From the NCBI GenBank assembly GCA_025936115.1, contig JAICTZ010000012.1, positions 124,001 through 188,000 of the forward strand: a stretch of 64,000 bases of DNA. The letters run 5' to 3'. Shown piece by piece: positions 16,261 through 24,673 of the stretch (positions within the stretch are counted from its first letter, which is position 1; every line of letters starts with the position of its first letter). The DNA is from Polyangiaceae bacterium (lineage in GTDB: Bacteria > Myxococcota_A > Polyangia > Polyangiales > Polyangiaceae). Both the position numbers and the translations under genes were made by a program. A model generated the notes under the pieces. That model was not told where the DNA came from and did not search any database. It was given only the letters and a program-made list of their open reading frames with translations.

Positions 16261-17709
16261 TCAGCGAATGCTGACGTGCGTCTTGCAGTCGGCGGTAATC
16301 CCAAGGCTTGCCGTTTGGTCCGCCTTGATCGAATCGCACGCCGCCGGGCAGAGGATGATCTGCGTCGGCGCCGTGGGGTTATCGAAATACCAGTCCTTTT
16401 CCGGCGCCGCTCCGCATTTGTCGGCGCCGGTCACGAAGCCGAGATCCGTGGTCATCCGCATTCCATCGGGGCCCGTTTCGTAGGCGACCTGGATGAAGTT
16501 CGGGTCGATCTCCTTGCCAGCCGTGTCGGACTTCGGGACGTCGAGCTCGCATTTCAAGGCTTGGCCCTTGATCGCAACGAGCTGGGATAGAAGCTCGGTG
16601 CTCGAGTCCATCGACGCAGACACGGTGAACGCCGTCTTGGTGCCGCCGGCAGCGGCGATTTGGTTCAGAACCGTCGAATTGAAGCCGCCGACGCCAATGA
16701 CGTAGGTGGAAACCCCGGCCGTGTTCGCGGTGGCCGCGATGTTGGCGATGTTGGTCGGATTCGTGTCGCAGCCGCTCGGATTGCCGTCGGTGATGAGGAC
16801 AATCACGGTCTTCTCATTCGGGTGCGCGGCCGCGTACGCCGTGGCCCAGTTCGCCGCGCCTTGAAGGGCGGGCGAGGTCGGCGTCCCCGGATTGCGAGTT
16901 ACCGTCGTCGAGTCCGGGGGCGTGGAACTCTGGATAGCGTCGAGGATCTTCTGCTCCTGCGCATCCATCGGCGCCGCGTCGGCGGTGAGCGGTCCGATGT
17001 CGACGAGGGGTTGCGTGCAGGCGTTCGCGTCACAATTCGGGCCCGCGCCGGCGGTGCCGGCCGGCGAACCCGCGACGCCTCCGGGCGCGCCGCCGAAGCC
17101 CATGCCCATCCCTCCGGTCATGGTGCCCTGATCGGCATACCCGTCGCAGCCGGGCGTGGGGTTGTCGTCGGGGAAGAAACGGAGCGCCACGCGAAGGTCG
17201 GCCGCCTGGGGATCCTTCACGAAGTTGGCGAGCGCCTTGGACGTGAGGAGCCAGCGGGTGCTCTTCGTATCCGGATCCGCGCACGGTGGGCCGCCCGACT
17301 CCGTCGAATCGCCACACAGGTTCATCGAGCCGGAGCGGTCGAACATGATCATCATGTTCACCGTCTTCAGCATCGCGGTCGCGGTGCTCGACGCACACGC
17401 GGCGTCCGGGTCGCTGGATCCGCTCGTCCCGCCGGTTGCGCCGTCCGACCCGTCCAGCGGAATGATGCTGGTGGTTCCTCCGGAAGAGGAGCCGTTCCCC
17501 GAACCGCCCGTCGAGCTGGTGCCGCCGTTCAAAGCAGCTCCGCTCCCGGGACTCGTCGTCCCGCCTGATCCCTTGGCCGCCCCGCCGCCGCTGCCTGGTG
17601 TGCCTAGCCCGAGGCTATCCCCGCTTGGCGCGGTACTGCTGCACGAGTATCCGGCCGCACCGAGGGCCGCGACCAAAATCCCGAGGGACCGAAGCGTAGG
17701 GTTTTTCAC
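16261..17709 (-). CDS. VWA-domain lipoprotein
   Basis: 482 residues from a GTG at 17709 preceded by a good Shine-Dalgarno sequence (GGAGG). The signal peptide ends near AAGYSCSST, a lipobox-like cysteine, followed by a Gly/Ser/Thr-rich linker of about 70 residues. The von Willebrand A domain begins VNMMIMFDRSGSMNLCGD, with the metal-ion-dependent adhesion site DRSGSM; a later conserved Asp lies in VIVLITDGNPSG. Several extra cysteines suggest disulfides in the exported domain. Such proteins bind ligands or partners on the cell surface. It is convergent with the DUF1552 gene and no functional partner is evident. Confidence 0.85.
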   Translation of the reverse strand: MKNPTLRSLGILVAALGAAGYSCSSTAPSGDSLGLGTPGSGGGAAKGSGGTTSPGSGAALNGGTSSTGGSGNGSSSGGTTSIIPLDGSDGATGGTSGSSDPDAACASSTATAMLKTVNMMIMFDRSGSMNLCGDSTESGGPPCADPDTKSTRWLLTSKALANFVKDPQAADLRVALRFFPDDNPTPGCDGYADQGTMTGGMGMGFGGAPGGVAGSPAGTAGAGPNCDANACTQPLVDIGPLTADAAPMDAQEQKILDAIQSSTPPDSTTVTRNPGTPTSPALQGAANWATAYAAAHPNEKTVIVLITDGNPSGCDTNPTNIANIAATANTAGVSTYVIGVGGFNSTVLNQIAAAGGTKTAFTVSASMDSSTELLSQLVAIKGQALKCELDVPKSDTAGKEIDPNFIQVAYETGPDGMRMTTDLGFVTGADKCGAAPEKDWYFDNPTAPTQIILCPAACDSIKADQTASLGITADCKTHVSIR

Positions 17710-18175
17710 GAGACCGCCTCCATGAGCGGATCCACCTTTGGAAAGCTCTCAGGTCAACCGGTTGGGTCGGCCCTGTCGAGAAAATTCTAGCGCACTGCGT
17801 GAGTCGCTGCATCATCAATCGCGATCGAGATCGCGGTGCCTCGGGCCCGTTCCACCTGAGCTACATGATTGCTGCCCCAGTGCGACGTCAGGCGTGTTTC
17901 GTCGCGCGCGGCCCGCCGGGTTGAGCATCCCCCGGGGTTGAGTTTCGACATGGCAGCGCGCGATGAGCAATCGATGGATCGCAGAGCACGAATTGCGGGT
18001 CCGTGTGCGCCCGGGAGCGACGATCTCGAGTGTGCCTCCACGATCACACCTCAGTGACGACGAAGTCATGCTCTCGCGTGCCGTCGGACCGCCGGCCGCG
18101 CGTCAACGACGCTGATTTCCCAAGTCGACGGCAGCGGGGAGCGCCTGGGCGCACAAGTTGCACGCATGCGCGCAC
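17710..18175. other. Long intergenic region with one inverted repeat
   Basis: Roughly 465 bases between two divergent genes. I find no credible coding frame. A perfect inverted repeat CGCGATC-GA-GATCGCG spans 17820-17835, about 110 bases upstream of the VWA gene start, and could be an operator. Nothing else stands out. Confidence 0.5.
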
Positions 18176-19120
18176 ATGCGGGTCAGGGTCTTACTTGTTG
18201 TGGGTCCAAGTGTATTGATGTGGGCGGCCACCGCCTTGGCGAGCGTGCTCGTCTTGCCCGTCAAAGCGACGAATCTGGAGCAGGGCGCGGCCGACGCGAT
18301 CGGAGAAGTCTTCTCGAGTGCGTACCAGAGCGAAGCCAAAGAGACGACGATAGGTCCGGCCGAATCACAGAAGGCGGTCGACGAGAACGGCGGCTATTCG
18401 CAAGCGGCGCACAAGCTCGGCGCCCGAGAGTACGTGTACGTCACCGCCGTCAGGCTCGAAGCGCACATCGTGCTCACGGCGACGCGCTACGACGCCGACG
18501 GCAAGTTCGTCTACTCGGCGAAGATGCCGGCTTCGAGCCTCGACGACATCGAGCCCGCGAGCGAGCGGCTCGCCAGGGCGCTCTTCAACCTTCAATCCAC
18601 CGACCAGGCGCGCACGATGAGCAACGTGACGCACACCGAGCAGGGACAGCCGACGCGCGTCGGGTCGCAGAAAGTCGCCGGGTTCAAGGGCAGCTTCACG
18701 TACCCGCACGGATGGAGCGACAAGGTCGCGACACAAATGAGCGGGGCCTTCGATTTGCGACTCGAGAACGGCATGCACTTCATCGAGTTCGGCGTCGGCT
18801 TCACGGTCGCAGCGCCCGGCCAGCGTTACGGCTACGGCGGCTTCTGGCTCGACATGGGCGGCGACTGGTACTTGCTGGATACGAGTACCGCGCCGTACGT
18901 CGGCATCGGCATCATGCCGCGTCTCATGGGCGATTCGATCGCGAATCTCGCTCCGTACCTCCAAGGCGGGGTCATGTTCTTCCGCGAATCGTCGACCCGT
19001 CTCTACACGGACTTCCGCGTCGCGCAGAATCTCGTGCCGGTCGGGTTCGACAGGCCGGACGCGCCGCGCAAACATCTCTACCCGACCGAGCTCACGTTCA
19101 GCATCGGTATGGGTTTCTGA
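18176..19120 (+). CDS. Secreted protein with predicted C-terminal beta-barrel
   Basis: 314 residues if started at the ATG at 18176 (MRVRVLLVVGPS), which places the signal peptide at the N-terminus; the frame also opens six codons earlier. Cleavage is likely after ATALAS. The first half resembles periplasmic FlgO/TolB-N-like alpha/beta domains (VLVLPVKATNLEQGAADAIG, LGAREYVYVTAVRLEAHIVL). The second half has alternating strands rich in Gly and aromatics (GQRYGYGGFWLDMGGDWYLL) and ends TFSIGMGF, a terminal Phe typical of outer-membrane barrels. No family is recognised. Its 3' end overlaps antisense a decayed FG-GAP frame. Confidence 0.65.
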   Translation: MRVRVLLVVGPSVLMWAATALASVLVLPVKATNLEQGAADAIGEVFSSAYQSEAKETTIGPAESQKAVDENGGYSQAAHKLGAREYVYVTAVRLEAHIVLTATRYDADGKFVYSAKMPASSLDDIEPASERLARALFNLQSTDQARTMSNVTHTEQGQPTRVGSQKVAGFKGSFTYPHGWSDKVATQMSGAFDLRLENGMHFIEFGVGFTVAAPGQRYGYGGFWLDMGGDWYLLDTSTAPYVGIGIMPRLMGDSIANLAPYLQGGVMFFRESSTRLYTDFRVAQNLVPVGFDRPDAPRKHLYPTELTFSIGMGF

Positions 19121-19737
19121 GAACGAAGCGCGGCGCCTGCGGCGTGGACGAAACTGCCCGCCGCGAGGCCGACTCTAGGAGTGATGCCAGCGCTCAGCGC
19201 AGCCGTGATGGTCGCCTGCGCAGCCGCCTTTGCCACGTCGCGAAGAGCGCGCCGAGGAGCCACGGCGCGCCCGTGCTCGGTCCGCGGCGCACGCAGAGTG
19301 GTCGTGAAGGCGAACCCTTCCGTCGCCGTGGGGCCGTGGTTCGTGACGGCCAGTTGCGCGGAGAGCGCGCCAGAGACGCCGAGCGGGCTCTGAGAGCTGT
19401 CGAACGTGAGCTCGAGGTCGCTCAAGGCGGCGCGCTCGCGCGCGAGGCGTGATTGTGTGTCCGCGGAGGTGTATTCGAGGATGCCGTCGCCGTCCCAATC
19501 GAAGAGCCCGAGTCGCTCCGAGCCCGTCGAGGTCGCCGAGTAGTGCCACGTGTCGCTCACGAGCCGGCCTGTCGCTCCGCCCGCGACGAAGTCGTCCTTG
19601 CCGTCGCCGTCGAGATCGCCCGTGAGGATCGGGGACCTGCCCGACCATCCGCCGTTCCTCGAGAGCTCCGGCAAGAGCGTGAATTGCCCGGGTGCCTTTT
19701 GCAGCCAGGTGGCGAGGACGCCCATGTCGCCGAAAGG
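19078..19737 (-). pseudogene. 5'-truncated FG-GAP/VCBS repeat protein remnant
   Basis: A minus-strand frame reads LTGDLDGDGKDDFVAGG and GLFDWDGDGILEYTSADT, two Asp-rich calcium-binding FG-GAP loops, with a preceding repeat DPFGDMGVLATWLQKAPGQF. A stop (TAG) lies just upstream of that partial repeat, so the usual signal peptide and most of the beta-propeller are missing. The frame also runs 43 bases into the 3' end of the plus-strand gene 18176-19120, unlike a working gene. I read it as the remaining tail of a secreted beta-propeller protein. Confidence 0.5.
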
Positions 19738-19903
19738 GTCGAGCTCGGAGAGGACGTCGCGGCGCTATCAGCACCACGAACCCGACCCGCATCCGCCGAG
19801 AATACGACAGTTGGGGCTTCGGAGGGGGGCACCGCGCGAGGAATTCGGTCAGATGCGGCTCCCATCGACGCTGGGGCTGCCGATCATTTCGACTAGGTCG
19901 TTG

Positions 19904-20356
19904 TTACGGCTGCGTGATGCGCATGAGTTCGCTGGCGTTGCGCCGGCCGACGAACTCGACGACGTCTCCGTTGACAAGGTCGAGCTCGAAGCGCTTCGGG
20001 TACCAAGGCACGTCGAGCCACGTCATGGAGACCTCACGCACAGCGGCGATCTCGTCCCAGTTGATGACGCGCACGGAGTTGCGCGAACGGATTTCAATGC
20101 CGACGTCGGTCGCGAAGATGGTGCGTGAGTGAAACCACAAGAAGTAGGCGAGCAGTAGGAACGCGCCTGCTTCGAGCAGCGCGTTCGTCGCACCGGCGGG
20201 CGTCCATGCGCGACGCGCCAATTGATAGAAGACGCGGCCTACGTCCGCGAGGAGCAGGAGCGCGAAGATTCGGATCTGAAACCGCCACTGCAACGAGTGC
20301 AGGCGGCGGTACTCCCGTCTGGGTTCCGCGAGCGCGGTCGTGGCTTCAGAACTCAT
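19904..20356 (-). CDS. Small two-helix membrane protein with PH-like domain
   Basis: 150 residues. Residues 27 to 75 hold two hydrophobic segments (FQIRIFALLLLADVGRVFYQ and ALLEAGAFLLLAYFLWF). A soluble strand-rich tail follows (IEIRSRNSVRVINWDEIAAV, FELDLVNGDVVEFVGR), the layout of bacterial PH-domain (bPH/DUF304-like) membrane proteins. The ATG overlaps the end of the upstream gene by 11 bases, so the two are translationally linked. Together they might be a secreted or surface protein and a membrane partner such as an immunity protein, but no motif proves it. Confidence 0.65.
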   Translation of the reverse strand: MSSEATTALAEPRREYRRLHSLQWRFQIRIFALLLLADVGRVFYQLARRAWTPAGATNALLEAGAFLLLAYFLWFHSRTIFATDVGIEIRSRNSVRVINWDEIAAVREVSMTWLDVPWYPKRFELDLVNGDVVEFVGRRNASELMRITQP

Positions 20357-20876
20357 CGCACTCTCCCAGGGTGAAGAGGCCGAACGAGACCTCGAAGCAG
20401 CGCTCCGGCCGTCCGTCGTGATCCACGTCGCGACCTTCGCCGGAGCTGATGCTCGCGCCGGCCGAGAGCGAGAAACCCGCCGTCAAGCTCCACCCGCTGT
20501 ACTCGGCCGTCGCTTCGACCCCGATACGAGTCACCATCGCGCCGATGTTTTCCCCTTTGCTTCCGTCGCTGTTCTGCGAGCCCAAGTGCACGTTGGCGCT
20601 CATGTAGTCGAGTTCTCCGCTGAGGTGCACTCCACCGACTGTCGTATGCGCCGTCAGGGGGGGGACGCCGACGCTCGCTTCGAATTGGTCGTTCTTCACG
20701 CCGAATTTTGCGGTCAATATCTCGACGCCCGGCGACGGTTCCTCTTCGTCCGTCTGCGTCACCGACGAGCAAGCGTTCGCAGGCGCCCGCCCTTCCGGAA
20801 GTGCGCACGTGTCGAGCTCCTCGCAGCTCGTCTCAGCGGCTGCGGCGAGCGACGACGATGAAACTGGTTTGGGCAT
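20346..20876 (-). CDS. Hypothetical protein with Cys-containing leader-like N-terminus and beta-rich body
   Basis: 176 residues, preceded by GGAGACC six bases before the ATG. No Sec signal is visible; the N-terminus is MPKPVSSSSLAAAAETSCEE followed by an acidic, cysteine-containing stretch (three more Cys by residue 36). From about residue 50 the sequence alternates polar and hydrophobic residues as amphipathic strands (VHLSGELDYMSANVHLG, WSLTAGFSLSAGASISS), then a DVDHDGRPE loop and a C-terminal CFEVSFGLFTLGECDEF. The body resembles self-associating or polymorphic-toxin-like beta domains, but I cannot name a family. It overlaps the downstream membrane protein gene. Confidence 0.6.
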   Translation of the reverse strand: MPKPVSSSSLAAAAETSCEELDTCALPEGRAPANACSSVTQTDEEEPSPGVEILTAKFGVKNDQFEASVGVPPLTAHTTVGGVHLSGELDYMSANVHLGSQNSDGSKGENIGAMVTRIGVEATAEYSGWSLTAGFSLSAGASISSGEGRDVDHDGRPERCFEVSFGLFTLGECDEF

Positions 20877-21012
20877 TGCTTGGTCTCCACGCTCCTGGTC
20901 GGCACCGAGCGACCGCCGGTTGCGTGAAATGGATGAGCATCAAGTCCGAGCGACCGCCGCGCGTTCGGCGTACTAAAGCGCCGCGTCAAGGTGTCCCTGA
21001 CGCCGCGGCTTC

Positions 21013-21100
21013 GCGTGAAGTCACGCACGCTCGCGTCGTGACGCGCCGTTACACTCGCGTGAAGTCACGCAGGCTCTCGTTGCCTCGCGTGAAGTTACGG
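21013..21100. repeat. Three spaced copies of palindrome GCGTGAAGTCACGC
   Basis: Exact copies at 21013-21026 and 21057-21070, and a degenerate copy (GCGTGAAGTTACGG) at 21087-21100. The unit is an inverted repeat GCGTGA-AG-TCACGC. It lies about 140 to 220 bases upstream of the start at 20876 on the minus strand, so it could be an operator array. It also overlaps the 3' end of a broken HNH gene. Confidence 0.6.
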
Positions 21101-21402
21101 CCCGATTCGAAAGACTCGTGCTCGAGCGAGTTTTTCCTGTCTTCGATGAGCTCACGTCCGAAGTCTTCTTCGGCGGCGAGGGCGTTGTGTGCCGCGCAAG
21201 GCAGAGTGAGGACCTCGGCGAGGTTAGCCTCGGTGATGTGTGGGCCAAGCATGAGCAGCCCGGTGAGATGGAGCTCGCCGGAGGAGAGAGCGTGGAGCAG
21301 CGCCGGGAAGCGTCTGACGAGACGGTAACCCGGGGTTTTCGGCGCTCGCCAAAGGCACGCTGCCGAGCGATCGCGGACGCAAACGCGACGCGAACCGCCC
21401 AA
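21049..21402 (-). pseudogene. Fragment of a DUF222/HNH-endonuclease family protein
   Basis: A 117-residue minus-strand frame contains RRFPALLHALSSGELHLTGL, then MLGPHITEANLAEVLTLPCA. This matches the central helical repeat of myxobacterial DUF222-HNH proteins (a RRFPxLLxxLxxGxLHLT block, then LxPHLTxxN). Neither the N-terminal helical start nor the C-terminal HNH motif is present. The flanking minus-strand frames carry no continuation I can trust. It is a decayed gene. Confidence 0.55.
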
Positions 21403-21747
21403 TCGAGCAAGAGCTCAGCAGCGCGCCGTCTACGTGCCGCGTGCGCTACGTTTCGAGTCTTCGGCAAACTCGTGGAGGTGAGCGCCACGGATCGTGTCAA
21501 GCCAAATCGCAGCTGAGAACCGAAATGACAGGTTCTGTCCCGCTCATCGCCGTCTGCGTAAGAAACGTGCTGCTGTTGATCGTGTCTTCGTTCGCTACGC
21601 CAGGCAGCGGGTCACGAGTGAGTGTGTCGGTTCGCCAATCAGTCGGCGCTCTGCGCTGGCCTGACCCGCGCCCGCTCGACGGATTCGGGAGCGTGAGCGC
21701 ACTGCGCTGAGGCCCTCCAGCGAACGGTCGCCGAGCTCGAGGCCAAG
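21403..21747. other. Intergenic region without a supported gene
   Basis: About 345 bases between the HNH remnant and the Cip1-like gene. Open frames here overlap each other and show no family resemblance. A short coiled-coil-like stretch (ALQRTVAELEAK) runs in frame into the next gene's first ATG but has a stop just upstream. Confidence 0.5.
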
Positions 21748-22980
21748 ATGCGAGGCTCGTACGACATGTTGCAGCGAACTTTCACCCTCGGCGCCTGCAT
21801 GTGCTTGGCCGCATGCTCGTCCGGTTCGCCGATGCCGGTCAGCGCCGCGGGCGCTGGTGGCCGTGGTGTCGAGCCGGGGTCGACCGCCGGCGCAAGCGGG
21901 AAGGGAAGTGCGGGCGCGCAAACCGGGTCGGGCGGGGCGACGGCGTCCGCTGGCGCGGGCGGAATCGCTGCGTCTGCAGGCTTAGGCGGCTCGACGCCGT
22001 TCGGTGGCTCCGGTGGCACGACGCCGTCCGCTGGCTCAGATGGCGCGACCGCGTCCGCTGGCTCGGGCGGGAGTGCCGGGCGCATGAATGGGCGAGCGGG
22101 AGCCGGCGGCGCGCCGAGCAACACCGGGGGTGCAGGCGCGTCCGGTATCGGAGGGGCCACGGCTGGCGCCGCAGGCAGCACCGGTGGACAAGCGGGAGTA
22201 GCGGGCGCCGCCGCTGGCGCTAGCGGCGGCGCTTCGGCGTGCGCCGGGCTCGTGTGCGACGACTTCGAAACGGGCGACGTTGACAGCGCGAAATGGGACG
22301 TCCTCACGAGCGGCGGCACGGTCACGGTGCAGAGCAAGCAGGTCGCGGGCGGGAAGTACGCGTTGCAGGTTCACGGACTCGGTAGTGGCAGCGACGACTG
22401 GGCGCACCTTGCCGTCAAGAACCCGCCGGCAGCGCTCAAGGGGAGCACCACTTACGGGCGCGCCAACATGTATTTTCCGGCTGAGGCTGCGTCGAGCCTT
22501 CACATGTCGCTGCCGCTCGCCGGGCACAACGGGACGGGACCCGCAAACGGACCTGCTCCTTATCCAAAGCTGCGCCGCCTCGAGCTCGGTACGTACTTCG
22601 GCGGGTGGCAGCTCGGCATGGACCTGCACGACGTGTCGCCCCTGCTCGAGGACGTCTCTCATCCGAGCGGCAATTGGCCCACGAACACATGGTTCTGCCT
22701 CGAGTGGGAGTTCGAGGATGAGCCCGATCGGATCACCGTCTGGGTAGACGGGAGCAAGATTGGGACCTTCGACAATACCAACGCCACGAGTCCGAGCGGC
22801 AACGGCGCTCAGAACGGCGAGCTTTACATGGGTACGAGTACCGGTCTGATCGGCGGATTCGATATGTTCTATATCGGGTTTCACGACTGGCACCCGACGA
22901 AGGCGTTCGACCTCTATTATGACGACGTCGTGCTCGACGCGAAGAAGGTCGGCTGCCCCGCTCGCGACTCCACCAAGTAG
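21748..22980 (+). CDS. Cip1-like carbohydrate-active lipoprotein
   Basis: 410 residues. The signal peptide has lipobox MCLAACSSG; the ATG at 21766 would place it more tightly at the N-terminus than the one at 21748. About 140 residues of Gly/Ser/Ala linker follow. The catalytic or binding part starts at CDDFETGDVDSAKWDV and has jelly-roll features: LELGTYFGGWQLGMDLHDVS, TWFCLEWEFEDEPDRITVWV and DMFYIGFHDWHPTKAFDLYYD. This fits the Cip1 core / polysaccharide-lyase-like concanavalin fold used on plant polysaccharides. No activity can be asserted. The 3' end overlaps the convergent kinase-family gene by 64 bases. Confidence 0.75.
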   Translation: MRGSYDMLQRTFTLGACMCLAACSSGSPMPVSAAGAGGRGVEPGSTAGASGKGSAGAQTGSGGATASAGAGGIAASAGLGGSTPFGGSGGTTPSAGSDGATASAGSGGSAGRMNGRAGAGGAPSNTGGAGASGIGGATAGAAGSTGGQAGVAGAAAGASGGASACAGLVCDDFETGDVDSAKWDVLTSGGTVTVQSKQVAGGKYALQVHGLGSGSDDWAHLAVKNPPAALKGSTTYGRANMYFPAEAASSLHMSLPLAGHNGTGPANGPAPYPKLRRLELGTYFGGWQLGMDLHDVSPLLEDVSHPSGNWPTNTWFCLEWEFEDEPDRITVWVDGSKIGTFDNTNATSPSGNGAQNGELYMGTSTGLIGGFDMFYIGFHDWHPTKAFDLYYDDVVLDAKKVGCPARDSTK

Positions 22981-23840
22981 CGTACCGAAGCCGGTCGTAC
23001 GTCGAGCGAGACCTCGACGCGCTCCGTCGCGTCCCGTACCAGGCTGCCGTCCCGATGCAACGCGGTGTCGTCGGTCTGGACCTCGATGTGCCTGCCGCGG
23101 AGCGTGCACAGCCGCGTGCCCGCTGGGATGCGGCCCGTCGCGGCGAGCTCGAGGAGTGCGGGTCGTTCGGATTCCGTCGCGACGATGAGCTCGAGCAAGC
23201 CGTCGCTCGGATCGCTTTCGGGCGAGACGGCGAGTTGCGGCCCGAGGAACGGGATATTCATGATTTCGACGAGTAGGAATTCGCCGGCAACGCGCCTACC
23301 GTCGATGCTAATTTCGTAGGCGCGCGGTTTGGAGACCTCAAGCACGTCTTGAAAGACCCGCCGATCTCGCTCGAGCGTGCGCTTCGGTTCACCCGGGGAG
23401 TGCATTTGCTTCGTGCGAGCCATGACGGACGGAAAGACTCCCCAGCCGACTGCTTCCGAAAAGTGAGCCGTCGCGTCACCCGTGCCGAGGGTCGGGACGT
23501 CGAACGGGACGAAACGCCCCAGTGACCAATGCTGCACCAGCTCGTCCACGTTTCCGCGAACGCCAAGGGTGAGAGCGGTGTTGTTTGCGGTTCCGAGCGG
23601 GAGGACTGTGAGCGGCATCGAAGAGCCTGCGAGAGCACATGCCGCCCGGCTGACCGTCCCATCACCGCCCGCAATCGCGACGAGCTCTGGCGCAATCGCT
23701 TCCAGCGACGAAAGCAGATTTTCCGTGCTCGAAACCGTGTCGACAATCTCGTGTCCAGCACGGCGTACGCTCGCTTCAAGCTCCTCACCGGCATGATTCT
23801 CGCTTCCGGCGGACTTGTTGTGCAGCAAGGTGACTCTCAT
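22917..23840 (-). CDS. Diacylglycerol/sphingosine kinase family protein (YegS/DgkB type)
   Basis: 307-residue cytosolic lipid kinase. The N-terminal nucleotide-binding region opens MRVTLLHNKSAGSENHAGEE and carries the family signature AIAGGDGTVSRAACAL, with the GGDGT ATP loop, followed by LPLGTANNTALTLG, the substrate/nucleotide loop usually GTxNxxA. The C-terminal beta domain includes VEIMNIPFLGPQLAVSPESD and DGLLELIV. It would phosphorylate a lipid such as diacylglycerol using ATP. The last 21 codons lie antisense within the Cip1-like gene. Divergent from surE with a 70-base gap. Confidence 0.88.
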   Translation of the reverse strand: MRVTLLHNKSAGSENHAGEELEASVRRAGHEIVDTVSSTENLLSSLEAIAPELVAIAGGDGTVSRAACALAGSSMPLTVLPLGTANNTALTLGVRGNVDELVQHWSLGRFVPFDVPTLGTGDATAHFSEAVGWGVFPSVMARTKQMHSPGEPKRTLERDRRVFQDVLEVSKPRAYEISIDGRRVAGEFLLVEIMNIPFLGPQLAVSPESDPSDGLLELIVATESERPALLELAATGRIPAGTRLCTLRGRHIEVQTDDTALHRDGSLVRDATERVEVSLDVRPASVRYLVESRAGQPTFFASSTTSS

Positions 23841-23910
23841 CGCGTTCTCTGCGCAACGCCGCCAGCGGCGGTCGCTCGATTAACACGAAGCAGGAAGCGG
23901 GCCACTCAGC

Positions 23911-24636
23911 ATGCGAATCTTGATCGTCAACGATGACGGTATCTATAGTCCCGGCATCATCGCGCTTGCCGCAGTCGCGCGAGAATTCGGCGAAGTAACG
24001 ATCTTCGCGCCGGATGTCGAGCGGTCCTCGACGGGTCACGCCGTAACGCACAGCCGCCCTTTGTCGTACCGCCGCACGCCGATCGCGGGTTTCGAAGCGT
24101 TTCGCGTCGACGGCACACCGGCGGACTGCGTCGCGATCGGATTCTCCATCGCGGGCAAGGCGGATGTGGTGCTGTCTGGCATCAACTTGGGGCTGAATCT
24201 CGGCAACTCGATGTGGCACTCGGGCACTCTCGCCGGCGCCAAGCAGGCGGCGCTGATGGGCAGCCGCGGCATCGCACTGAGCGCGCCCTCGCCGGAGGCC
24301 GAACCGACCTTCGACCTACTCAAGCCACGCCTGCGAGAAGTGCTGACGGCGCTCTTGCCCTCTGATCTGACGCTCGTGAACGTCAATTTCCCTGCAGAGC
24401 CGCGCGGCATGCTCTGGACCCGTCAATCCGTCCGCCACTACGACGGCAAGGTCGTGCCGAGCAAGGATCCGATGGGACGCGCCCACTACTGGTTTACGGT
24501 ATTCCCGATCGAAGAAACAGAAGAAGGCACCGATCGCTGGGCCGTGGACCGCAGTTACGTCTCTTTGACTCCACTGCGCCTCGACTTGACCGATCACGAA
24601 GCACTCGCCGCTCAGCTCGACAAGAAGGCGATTTGA
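23911..24636 (+). CDS. surE: 5'/3'-nucleotidase SurE
   Basis: 241 residues, normal for SurE, a metal-dependent survival-protein phosphatase acting on nucleoside monophosphates in the cytoplasm. Metal ligands are visible: NDDG near the N-terminus, the Ser in ERSSTGHAVT, and Asn in SGINLGLNLGNSMWHSGTLA. The region GSRGIALSAPSPEAEP and the VNVNFPAEP block are also family typical. Start ATG at 23911 opens directly with MRILIVNDDGIYSPG. It is not in an obvious operon with pcm or rpoS here. Confidence 0.95.
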   Translation: MRILIVNDDGIYSPGIIALAAVAREFGEVTIFAPDVERSSTGHAVTHSRPLSYRRTPIAGFEAFRVDGTPADCVAIGFSIAGKADVVLSGINLGLNLGNSMWHSGTLAGAKQAALMGSRGIALSAPSPEAEPTFDLLKPRLREVLTALLPSDLTLVNVNFPAEPRGMLWTRQSVRHYDGKVVPSKDPMGRAHYWFTVFPIEETEEGTDRWAVDRSYVSLTPLRLDLTDHEALAAQLDKKAI

Positions 24637-24673
24637 CGTCGAGGCCGCGCCGGCGTCCGCGTGCTTCGGAGGC

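Noticed and set aside
21711-21765. Coiled-coil-like ALQRTVAELEAK in frame with the Cip1-like gene, as a transposase remnant.
   Set aside because: Only about 15 residues with a stop upstream; too short to support.
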